This document shows, piece by piece, positions 19,855 through 29,000 of a stretch of 64,000 nucleotides of DNA. The translations under genes were made by a program, and so were the position numbers. Each line of letters opens with the position of its first letter. The stretch's first letter is position 1. The notes beneath the pieces were generated by a model that saw nothing but the letters and a program-made list of their open reading frames with translations, was not told the origin of the DNA and ran no database searches. The DNA is from Diacronema lutheri (taxonomy: Eukaryota > Haptophyta > Pavlovophyceae > Pavlovales > Pavlovaceae): assembly GCA_019448385.1 (NCBI GenBank), contig JAGTXO010000068.1:93846-157845 (forward strand), written 5' to 3'.

Positions 19855-22800
19855 CGCGCTGCAAGGCCGCGCATGCCCCCGCGTCCCCCTTCGAACCGCC
19901 ATTCGTCCCCCCCCCCCCCCCCTCCCCCCCCCCCCCCCCCCCCCCTGCCTGCCTGCCTGCCAGGTGTGCGCCAATTGACGAGCGGATCGCGCAGGAAGCC
20001 GACGTCGCGATGGCCGAGGTCTCCGCGTATCACAAAGTGCGCGGCACCCGCGCGGCGCCCGCGCGGCGGCGTGCATCCGCGTGCTGTGCCCTGCGAGGCC
20101 TTCGGGTTTTAAAAAAAAAATGTGTTCAAAAAAAAAATGGGTGGGGGGGGGGGGGGCTGGAGAAGCGGGTGGGTGGGGCGTCTTGCGGACGGGCTGCAGC
20201 CCCGCAGCGTCGAGGACTGCCCCGTGACGGTGTGCTGCGTCGCGTGCGCCCACGCCGCGCGCCACGCTGTGCGCGCACGCCGAGCAGGAGTTGAACGCGC
20301 GGCGCGCGGATGGTCACGTCTTCTCGGCCGAAGAGGCCAAGGACGCCCGCGAGAAGCTCGACAAGCTGCAGGCGAAGGCGTCGGAGAAGCGCGCCGCGTT
20401 CGAAGCCGAGTCCGCGCGCGTGCAGCGGCTGCGTGTCGCGAAGTGCGTCGAGCACCTACGCGAGTACATCAGCGCGTACACGACGGGCGGCGACGCGGGA
20501 CGCGACGCCTTCCTCGCAAAGGCGCGCGCCGACCTCGAGCAGCTGCGCGCGCTCAACATGGGCGAGCCGCTGCTCAACACGATTGGGTACATCTACGTGC
20601 ACGAGACGAACAAGGCGCGCCGCGCTGCCGCCCGCTCGCCTGGCCGTGCGCTGCACTGCCGTGCCCCCCCCCTCCCCCCAACGGCTTCCCCCAACCGGCT
20701 TCCCCAACCGGCTCCCCCCAACGGCTCCCCCCCAACCGGCTCCCCCCAACGGGCTCTTCCCCTCTCCCAAATCCCCTGCTGCGCCCTTTTGCGCACATTC
20801 GCACGCGCGCGCGAGGTTGCCGCGCGCGCGCGCACCAGCGCCGTCACACCTCCGTCACACCACCGTCACACCTCCGTCACACCACCGTCACACCACCGTC
20901 ACACCTCCGTCACACCACCGTCACGTCACACCACCGTCCACGCGACCGTCCGCGCGCGCACTCAACCCGGCACGCAGGTGCTCGGAAAGCATGGCGTCGG
21001 GATCCACCGAGTCTGGGGCGCGCTCGAGTCAGCGCGCGAGTTTGGCCACAATTTGGGCGAGGGTCTGTCGGCGGTTACAAAGGCGCGTGCCGCACCGCAC
21101 CGCCACCGCACCGCCGCCGCGGCCGCGGCGCGGCCGCGCGGGGACGCGCGTGCGGTCGTGCGCGCGCGCGCGCAGCTCAAGTGCGCCATGCTGTGCGCCA
21201 TGCTGTGCGCCATGCTGTGCGCCATGCTGTGCGCCATGCTGTGCGCCATGCTGTGCGCCATGCTGTGCGCCATGCTGTGCGCCATGCTGTGCGCCATGCT
21301 GTGCGCCATGCTGTGCGCCATGCTGTGCGCCATGCTGTGCGCCATGCACGTGCCTACGCCGGGCCCGAGGCGTCATGCCGTCACGTGCGTCATGCCGTCA
21401 CGTGCGTCATGCCGTCACGTGCGTCATGCCGTCACGTGCGTCATGCCGTCACGTGCGTCATGCCGTCACGTGCGTCATGCCGTCACGTGCGTCATGCCGT
21501 CACGTGCGTCATGCCGTCACGTGCGTCATGCCGTCACGTGCGTCATGCCGTCACGTGCGTCATGCCGTCACGTGCGTCATGCCGTCACGTGCGTCATGCC
21601 GTCACGTGCGTCATGCCGTCACGTGCGTCATGCCGTCACGTGCGTCATGCCGTCACGTGCGTCATGCCGTCACGTGCGTCATGCCGTCACGTGCGTCATG
21701 CCGTCACGTGCGTCATGCCGTCACGTGCGTCATGCCGTCACATGCGTCATGCCGTCACCTGCGTCATGCCGTCACCTGCGTCATGCCGTCACGTGCATGC
21801 GCGCGCACAGCATGGCGCACAGCATGGCGCACAGCATGGCGCACAGCATGGCGCACAGCATGGCGCACAGCATGGCGCACAGCATGGCGCACTTGGGCCC
21901 GACGGCATGCACGCGCCATGCCGTCACGGCGCGCGCCTCGCCTCGGCTCCGCCGCGCGCGCGCCCGCGCCCGCGCCCGCGCACTCGCGCGCCGGCCGAAC
22001 CCGTCCGGCCCACCGGCGCACCCGCGCGCCCGCCGGACCCGTCCGGCCCACCGGCGCACACGCGCGCCCGCCGGACCCGTCCGGCCCACCGGCGCACCCG
22101 CGCGCCCGCGTCGGCGCAGGTCGCGTCGCTCGCGCTCGCGCAGGCGAAGCTCGCGCGCGACGCGGAGGAGGACATCGACGACGCGTCGGCCAAGCCGGGC
22201 GCGAAGCCGCGCAAGAAGCTGACGCAGGAGCAGCGCGAGGCGCTCTCGCGCACGGTCGGAGAGTCCACGTTCCACCTGCTGTGGAAGCTCACGAAGAAGG
22301 ACGTGGAGGACACGGTGCGCGCCATCGTCGACGCGCTGCTCGCCGAGCCCGACCCGACCGCGCGGGAGGCCGGCGAGGCGGGCGCGGCGGGCGCGGCGGC
22401 GGCGGGCGGGTCGGGATCGGATGGGGTCGTGCTCGGAGGTGCGGTGCTGCCCCGCGTGTCGGACGAAGACGGCGCGTGCGTCGGTGCGCCGGCGAGCGCC
22501 GCCGCGCCGGCGAGCGCCGCCGCGCCGGCGAGCGCGCGCGCGGCGGACGCGGCGCGGCCGCCGACGACGACGCTACCGCCTCACGTGCTCGCGCGCGCAA
22601 AGGCGCTCGTCGAGCTGGGCCAGGTCTTCGGCGAGGCGCTCACGTTCTCCCAGTTCCTCGCGCAGCAGAACCAGCCGCCCAAGCCGAGCCGCGTGGACAA
22701 GGCCGCCGCGGCCGTCGGCGTCGACATGAGCCAGGCGTCCAAGAGGGCGGCCGAAGCGCGCGACGCCGCGCGCAAGTCGGCCGCTGAGATGGGCAGCGCG

Positions 22801-22923
22801 ATGGGCAAGCTCTTCTTCGGCAAGAAGAGCGCACAGACGCCGGTGCAGACACCACGGCCACCCACGCAGCCCACGCCGCCCGGCTCGCCGCCCCCCGGCT
22901 CCGAGCCCGAGCGAGCAACGTGA
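18196..22923 (+). CDS. DnaJ (Hsp40) co-chaperone with DnaJ-X-type C-terminal domain
   Basis: Six exons (18196-18342, 18521-18684, 19964-20036, 20288-20614, 20978-21082, 22120-22923) give 539 residues. Residues 1-70 are a J domain: KFYDELGVEPTATKTQIRKA, the Hsp70-activating HPD at 34-36, and after splicing FKALSEAYQCLFDDESRATY. No Gly/Phe or zinc-finger region follows. Instead there is the helical DnaJ-X region seen in yeast CAJ1/DJP1 and plant homologues, including LLNTIGYIYVHETNK, VLGKHGVGIHRVW and STFHLLWKLTKKDVEDTVR. The last 130 residues are Ala/Pro-rich with a lysine-containing end. Introns 1, 4 and 5 have GC donors, each AAG followed by GCGCG; all junctions keep phase and rebuild conserved motifs. 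Introns 2 and 5 exceed 1 kb because of tandem arrays. Confidence 0.85.
18920..19325. repeat. 58-bp tandem repeat, seven copies, in DnaJ intron 2
   Basis: Units start at 18920, 18978, 19036, 19094, 19152, 19210 and 19268, almost identical, each beginning CAGTGGGGCAGGTGGTGGCG and containing CAGCTG palindromes. A poly-G run (about 18829-18860) lies upstream. Confidence 0.95.
19310..19680. repeat. Second tandem repeat family in DnaJ intron 2 (about 110 bp unit, degenerate)
   Basis: Three to four partial units share CCAAACCAGCACCCACAGCT, a CAGCTGTACACAC segment and GCAACCGCCGCACTTGCAGC. The array abuts the 58-bp array and shares its CAGCTG core, suggesting that one arose from the other. Confidence 0.85.
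19681..19945. repeat. Poly-C-linked repeat ahead of the DnaJ exon 3 acceptor
   Basis: Three copies of a unit containing GCTGCAAGGCCGCGCA and CCCTTCGAACCGCCATTCG are joined by poly-C runs. The last C-run leads into CCTGCCTGCCAG, the exon 3 acceptor. Confidence 0.9.
20840..20935. repeat. Short CACACC-ACCGT / TCCGT tandem repeat in DnaJ intron 4
   Basis: About nine 10-11 bp units alternate between the forms CCGTCACACCA and CCGTCACACCT. Confidence 0.85.
21181..21346. repeat. 12-bp tandem array A (GCGCCATGCTGT)n in DnaJ intron 5
   Basis: About 14 perfect copies. The array is the exact reverse complement of array B at 21805-21891. Confidence 0.95.
21371..21797. repeat. 17-bp tandem array (CGTCATGCCGTCACGTG)n in DnaJ intron 5
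   Basis: About 25 nearly identical copies without spacers. Each junction creates a CACGTG palindrome, and the last copies carry single substitutions. The array sits between the two inverted 12-bp arrays. Confidence 0.95.
21805..21891. repeat. 12-bp tandem array B (GCACAGCATGGC)n in DnaJ intron 5
   Basis: About seven copies, the exact reverse complement of array A at 21181-21346, so an intron transcript could form a duplex of more than 80 bp. Confidence 0.95.
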
Positions 22924-23115
22924 CGGCGACGGCGTGCGGAGCTAGGATGCCCGTGTGACGCACGGCCGACGGGCACACTTCCCGTGTCGCCAGCGGGCAC
23001 CAGCCCCGGCGCTGGTGCTTTCCCGTGTGACGCACGGCCGACGGGCACTTCCCGGGCCGACTAGACACGCACGGCCGACACGGGCACCAGCCCCGGCGCT
23101 GGCGGTGGCCTGGGC
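22924..23115. repeat. Tandem duplication at the 3' end of the 23061-24275 gene
   Basis: GTGACGCACGGCCGACGGGC occurs twice (about 22956 and 23026), and GGGCACCAGCCCCGGCGCTG also occurs twice (about 22998 and 23082). The second copy of the latter encodes the last codons of the minus-strand gene, so coding 3' end and flank share duplicated sequence. Confidence 0.8.
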
Positions 23116-24275
23116 GGCGCCGACGGCCTGCGGCCCTTGCCGCCGCGCGCCGCGGCCGCGTCCGCGTCGACCCACGACGCGTCGGTGTCACCCTTGATCG
23201 CGACGCCGTGCAAGGCCATCTGGATTCTGCGCGCGATGAGGGCAGGTCGGACGAGCTTAAAGTAGATGACGACGAGGGCGACGCCCAGGCCGAACGCGCC
23301 CACCGTGCTGCCGATCAGCATTTCAATGTTGATCGCCTGCGCGTCATCGGACGCGGCGTTGTTCGCGCCACCCTCGAGCGGCACGGCCGGCTTGGGCTCG
23401 TCCTCGCGCAGCGACGCGAGGAGCGGCGTGGTGAGGCGGCCGAAGATGTCGGCGAAGCGCTCGGCGTCGAACGTTGCGGGCACCGGCCGAAACGTCTCGT
23501 CGTACCGCATCCCGCCCCAGACGAGCAGCGCAACGAGCGAGACGCCGTCGCCGTCGCGCCACGTCACCGAGTCGAGGTCGATGTTCGTGTCGCACGAGAC
23601 GGAGTGCCTCGCGCCGGGCGGCGCGAGGATGAGGTGGTTGACGGTCGCCTTCGAGTCGGCGTAGCTGCACGTGCTCGCCGTGTTGTTCGAGATGTCGCAC
23701 CGGTCCGACCACGGGTAGTCGGGGCAGACGGCGTCGTTGAGGTCCTGCACGGTGTAGTCCGTCCCGCGCGACGCGAACTTGTACCAGCCTTCGAGCGTAT
23801 TCCCCGAAGCTGTGCGGGTGAGCGGGGCCACGTTCCCGCCCACACGCCCGATCGAGTCGGCGCCCAGGTTGCCCGTCACGCGGAACTGCTGGATCGCCTT
23901 GCGGCGCGAGACGAACACGGCGATCATGGCCGAATTGACAAAGCACGTCTTGTAGACGACGTCGGCGATGCCGGCAGAAGCCCACGGCAAAATGTTGGCG
24001 CAGTCGTCGGCGTAGGGCAACGCAAGCGCCTCCTCCGTACTCGTGTACACGTTGAGGAAGTTGCCGCCGTCGAACATGTCAGCGCCGTCGCCGTCGAGGT
24101 TGTTCGTCCCCGCGCCGTTCGCGACCATCCAGTGGAGAAGCGACTCATGCTCGACCGCGGCGTCTTCGAGCCAGGCCGTTGCGAGCGTCGTGATGCTCGC
24201 TTTGCTCGCATTGATCTCCGCGTGCACCGATGCGACGCCCAGCAGTGCGGCGCACAGCCAGGCAGGCCTGGCCAT
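23061..24275 (-). CDS. Type I membrane protein with signal peptide, function unknown
   Basis: A single-exon minus-strand gene of 404 residues. The ATG at 24275 precedes a clear signal peptide (MARPAWLCAALLGVASVHA). The lumenal or extracellular part has several cysteines, NAS and NNT glycosylation sequons, and motifs such as CANILPWASAGIADVVYKTC. A single hydrophobic segment near residues 320-345 (MLIGSTVGAFGLGVALVVIY) is followed by KLVRPALIARR and a basic/Pro-rich cytoplasmic tail. The post-membrane LVRPxLxAR motif recurs in the haloperoxidase-like protein at 44209-46659. The family is not recognised. An in-frame GTG eight codons upstream is an unlikely start. Confidence 0.7.
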   Translation of the reverse strand: MARPAWLCAALLGVASVHAEINASKASITTLATAWLEDAAVEHESLLHWMVANGAGTNNLDGDGADMFDGGNFLNVYTSTEEALALPYADDCANILPWASAGIADVVYKTCFVNSAMIAVFVSRRKAIQQFRVTGNLGADSIGRVGGNVAPLTRTASGNTLEGWYKFASRGTDYTVQDLNDAVCPDYPWSDRCDISNNTASTCSYADSKATVNHLILAPPGARHSVSCDTNIDLDSVTWRDGDGVSLVALLVWGGMRYDETFRPVPATFDAERFADIFGRLTTPLLASLREDEPKPAVPLEGGANNAASDDAQAINIEMLIGSTVGAFGLGVALVVIYFKLVRPALIARRIQMALHGVAIKGDTDASWVDADAAAARGGKGRRPSAPPRPPPAPGLVPVSAVRV

Positions 24276-24641
24276 TTTCGGAACCGCCCCTTTGGCCACG
24301 ACGGCGGCCGGTTGGGAAGCCTCCCTTGGGTCCCCGGTTGCTGCGCGAGCGACACATACGGATATGGGTAGGACGGGGGCTGGAAAAGTGCGAGCGGTCT
24401 TGAAGACGTTTGGATCCGGACTCTCACAACCACTGGCCGGTCCGGGAGTTTGGGCCGCCCGAGCTCAGTGCGAGCGTCACAACCCCCGTGGCCCGCCCGG
24501 CGCAACGACCACCACCGGCCAACGGCACGACCGGCCCTCCACAGCGCGGCGCCGCGGGCCGCCGGCCGCACGCGCGGCCGCGCGACCGCGCGGCCGCGCG
24601 GCCGCGCGCGCCGCGCGCGCCGACCCGTAGCCGTTCTCGGC
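24276..24641. other. Intergenic region upstream of the membrane-protein gene
   Basis: 366 bp between two minus-strand genes. It holds a lower-GC stretch (about 24340-24420) and then alternating GCGGCCGCGC sequence; no gene is seen. It probably contains the promoter of the 23061-24275 gene. Confidence 0.4.
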
Positions 24642-25838
24642 TCAAAGGAGCGAGACGACGAGCGTGTTGTTGAGCAGGCCCGCCTCCTTCAGAGTCGGCG
24701 CGTCATCCGCGAGCACGTGCCTCGGCATCGCGATCGCAAGCTCGAACGGCCGGCCGGCAGGCGTGAGCGTCGCGACGTGCGCGCGCAGATCGCCGACGGT
24801 GTGCGACACGTTCAATTTTAAAACCTTGCGCGCGCCGTCCGCCATGCGCAGCTGCACCGACGTCGTCGGCGCCGACGCGTCCACCGTCGCCTCGCGCGGC
24901 TCGACAAGCGCGCGCGCCGGCGCCGAGCCCGCAGCGCGGCCCGGGCCCGCGCGCATCGTGTGGCCTGCGCCCGTGAACGGGTGTAGGCTTGCCGTGGGCG
25001 GCACGTACGCCTCGGTGCTCTTGTCGATGCAGTGCACGTCAATGTCAGCGCCTGCGCGCCCAGCGCGGTCGCGCGCACGACGCCAGCCCGCGCGCGCGAG
25101 CGAACGCGCGCGCGCGCGCGCGCCGAGGCGGCGCGGCGCAGCGCAACGGGGCGGCGTGGCGCGGCGTAGTGCGGCGTGCGCGCGTGCGCGGGAAAAGCGG
25201 CTCGGCTGAGACGACGCTCATGCGAAGCGCGCGAGCGCGAGCGCGCCCAGCGTCGCCGGTGGTGCGACACTCGCTCGCGCGCTCGCGGGCGAGCCGGGGC
25301 GCGGCCACCGGCTCGCAGCGCGCGCGCTGCGCGCGCGCGCGCGCGGCTGCGCGGCGCGCGCACCACCGGACGAGTCCTCGAGCTCGCGCGGCACCTGCCC
25401 GCGGTTGATGTCGGCGAGGAACTGCGCGTTCTCCGGGTCGGCGGTGCGGCGGAGCGGTCCGTCGTCGACGGTGAAGCCGTCGCGCCAAAAGGTGATCGTG
25501 TGCGCCTGCCCGCGCGCCGGCTGCTCGCCGTCGGCGGCGTCGTTCGCAGCGGCCGTCGCGACGGGCGGAGCGGCGGCGCTGGGCGGCGGCGCGGAGGCGA
25601 GGGAACGCCCCGCGCCAAGCGCATCGAACGGCGTGCCCACCTGCTGCCGCTCGGCATTGTACTCGTCGAGCGAGCGCGCGCCGAGCTCGTCGCGCGCGCG
25701 GCGCATGAACTCGCGCGGGTCGAGGATCTGCTGGCCGGAGCCGCCGCCGTTCTGCCCCTGCCCGCCGGCGTAGTACGCCTGCCGCTTCTCCTCCTCCTCC
25801 TGCTCATTCAGGTCGCGCAGCCCGCGGATGTTCGCCAT
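24642..25838 (-). CDS. SEP-UBX domain protein, p97/CDC48 adaptor (p47/PUX-like)
   Basis: Two minus-strand exons (25838-25364, 25051-24642) give 294 residues. The N-terminus MANIRGLRDLNEQ and the YYAGG...GQQILDP segment match the region before the SEP domain in plant PUX and animal p47 proteins. The SEP domain is seen in HTITFWRDGFTVDDGPLR and PENAQFLADINRGQVPRELE. The C-terminal 75 residues are a UBX domain (TTSVQLRMADG, then AMPRHVLADDAPTLKEAGLL and a final NTLVVSLL). There is no UBA domain. Such proteins recruit the AAA ATPase p97/CDC48 to substrates; that is family knowledge. The donor is ambiguous by 3 nt (GTGGTG), altering one glycine only. Confidence 0.85.
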
Positions 25839-26030
25839 CGCGAGACGCGCGCGCTCTGCGGCCTCGAGCTCCCGCGGCTTCGGCTGCCGCCGCCCGCGCT
25901 CCGTTCTCCGCTCTTCGGGCGCCTGTCGAGAGACAGCCAAGCCGGGACCGCGCCAAAAAGGGGGCTTTTAGCTTTTTACATCGCGGGAGGGTAAAAGCTT
26001 TACGGTGCCTTTTCACTTTGGGCGGGATCG
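25839..26030. promoter_or_regulatory. Shared upstream region of the UBX gene and SMC1
   Basis: 192 bp separate divergent start codons. It contains a short A/T-rich stretch (about 25960-26010, GGCTTTTAGCTTTTTACATC and GTAAAAGCTTTACGG), the most AT-rich part of the neighbourhood and a plausible core promoter. Assignment by position and composition only. Confidence 0.4.
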
Positions 26031-29000
26031 ATGCTGGTCGAGGCCGCGGCGCTGGCCGGCGGGCCGCTCGCGCCGTATGCGCGCGGCGTGCGGATCGAGC
26101 GGCTGCTCGTGGAGGACTTCAAGTCGTTTCGCGGCAAGCAGACCATCGGTCCATTCCTCGACTTCACCTCCGTCATCGGGCCCAACGGCGCCGGCAAGTC
26201 GAACACGATGGACGCGATCTCGTTTGTGCTCGGCGTGCAGTCGCGCGACCTGCGCGGCCGGCAGCTCAAGGACATGATCTTTCGCGCGCCGGGGCGCACG
26301 AGCGGTGCGCGCACTTACGCCGCGCCGCGTGCCGCGCGTCTCCGCGTCGCGCCGCGCGCTGCCGCGCGACGCCGCGCCCCGCGCCGCGCGGCGCGCGCGC
26401 ATGCATGCCCCGCCGCTCACGCGCTCCGCCGCCGGCGCGGATCGGCGCGGCGCGGCGCGGCGCGCGCGCGCGCGCGCAGTGGCGCGGCGGGCATCGGTGA
26501 CGCTCTGCCTGCTCGTCGACGGCGCCGAGCGCGAGCTCTGCCGCGCCGTCTCCGCCGCGGGCTCGTCGGAATTCTCCGTCGATGGCACGGCCGTCTCGGC
26601 CGCGTCGTACGAGCGGACGCTCACCGAGCTCTGTCTGAACCCGCGCTCGCGCAACTTCCTCGTCTTCCAGGGCGATGTCTCTGAGGTCGCGAGCAAGTCG
26701 CCGCGCGAGCTCACCGCCCTCTTCGAGCGCCTCTCCGGCTCCGACGGGCTCAAGGCGCCGTACGAGGCCGCGCTCGACGCCAAGACGGCCGCCGAGGAGG
26801 GCACGCTCTCGGCCTACCAGCGGCGCAAGGCGCTGCTCGCCGAGCAGAAGGTGCTGCGCGTGCAGCGCGACGAGGCGAGCGCGTACGAGGCGCTCGACGC
26901 GCAGACGCGACACCTCCGTCGGCGAATCGTTCTGCTGCGCCTCTATGAGATCGAGGCGGCCATCGCTGCGATCGAGATTGAAAGGCAGCGCGCGCGCGCC
27001 GCGCACGGCGGCGCGCGCGACGCGGCGGACGCGGCGGACGCGGCGACGGCCGAGGCGAAGGCCGCCGCCGCGCGCCACGCCAAGGAGCGTATTCAAATTG
27101 AGCGCCGTGCGGCCGCGGCCGCGCGGGACGCTGACCGCGAAAAGCCGCGCGGTATCACCTTGCAGACGGAGGTGCGCGCGCGCGCCGGCGGGCGGCACGG
27201 CGGCGCGCGCGCGCGGGCGTGGATCCGGCCGGCCGCTCGGCCGTGGCTGGCCGAGCGGCCGCGCGTGCGCGCGTCGCCCGCGTGCGTGCGCGCGGGCGAC
27301 GCCGCGGCGCGCGCGGCGTGAGGCCGATGTGGCTCCGCAGCCCTGGGCCGGTTGAGTGCTACCCCGCACACCCTGCCCCGCAGCCCTGGGAAGCCTGGGC
27401 AGCCTGTGGCTTTACAGCGCGCCCCGCAGCCCTTGGGAGCCTGGGCAGCTTGCCGGTCTGACCCTCACGCCCCGCCACGCGCCCCTCGCACCAACCGCCC
27501 GCCCCGCACACCCGCCCCTCGCACCAACCGCCCGCCCCGCACACCCGCCCCTCGCACCAACCGCCCGCCCCGCACACCCGCCCCTCGCACCAACCGCCCG
27601 CCCCGCACACCCGCCCCTCGCACCAACCGCCCGCCCCGCACACCCGCCCCTCGCACCAACCGCCCGCCCCGCACACCCGCCCCTCGCACCAACCGCCCGC
27701 CCCGCACACCCGCCCCTCGCACCAACCGCCCGCCCCGCACATCCGCCCCTCGCACCAACCGCCCGCCCCGCACATCCGCCCCTCGCACCAACCGCCCGCC
27801 CCGCACACCCGCCCCTCGCACCAACCGCCCGCCCCGCACACCCGCCCATCGCACCAACCGCCCGCCCCGCACACCCGCCCCTCGCACCAACCGCCCGCCC
27901 CGCACACCCGCCCATCGCACCAACCGCCCGCCCCGCACATCCGCCCCTCGCACCAACCGCCCGCCCCGCCGTGCTTCCCGCCCCGCGCCGCCCAGGTCGA
28001 GCACCTTGACCGCCAGATCGCGCTCACGACCAAGTCCGCCGCCGCGCTCAAGGCAAAGTCGTCGTCGCAGTCGACGGCGGTCAGCGCGCTCCGCGCGCGC
28101 ATCGCCGAGCTCGAGGCGGCGGAGGCGGCGGCGGACGTCGTGTACGCGGCCGCCGAGGCCGCGCGGCCCGAGCTCACGCTCACCGCCGAGCAGAAGAAGC
28201 GCCGCGCAGAGCTGACGGCGCGCGCGGGCGCGCAGACGGCGGAGACGCAGGAGCGGCTCGTCCGCGCGCGGCGCGAGCTACGCGCCGCCGAGCGCGCGCT
28301 CGCGCAGGCGGAGAGCGACGCGGCGACGGCGGACGCCGACGCCGCGGCGGCGCGCGAGCAGGCCGTCGCGCTCGCCGAGCGCGCCGCGGCCACGTCGGCG
28401 GAGATGGACAAGGCGCGCGACGAGGGCGTGCGTGCGCGCGACGAGCTTGCGCGCCTCGACGCCGAGCGCGAGCGCGCGGAGGCGCGCGCGAGCGCGCTGC
28501 GCGCCGAGCTCGCGGACGGCCAGTCGCGCCTGTCCGAGCTTCGCGCCGACCGCGCCGACTCCGAGCGCGACGCCAAACTGCGCGCGTCGCTCGACGCGCT
28601 GCAGCGGCAGATCCGCGGTGTCGTCGGCCGCGTCTCCGAGCTCTGCGAGCCGACTCACCGACGCTTCGACGCCGCGTGTGCGATCGGTGCGCGCGCGGCA
28701 GCCGCCTGCGTCGCCGCCTGCGGCGCCGGCGCCGACGTCGGCGCCGGCGCGCCTGTCGCTGCGCCGCCCGCCCGCGCGCGCGCACGCACCCACCCACCCG
28801 CCCACCCACCCACCCACCCACCCACCCACCCACCCACCCACCCACCCACCCGCCCGCCCACCCACCCACCCACCCACCCACCCACCCACCCACCCACCCA
28901 CCCACCCACCCACCCACCCACCCACCCACCCACCCACCCCTCCACCCACCCCTCCACCCACCCCTCCACCCACCCACCCACCCACCCACCCACCCACCCA

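Noticed and set aside
21371-21797. CRISPR-like array of 17-bp repeats
   Set aside because: The copies are tandem with no spacers and lie in a eukaryotic intron; no cas genes.
20122-22923. 933-codon frame with His-Ala-Val and Arg-His-Val repeats
   Set aside because: It is read-through of DnaJ introns 3-5; only 22120-22923 of it is a genuine exon.
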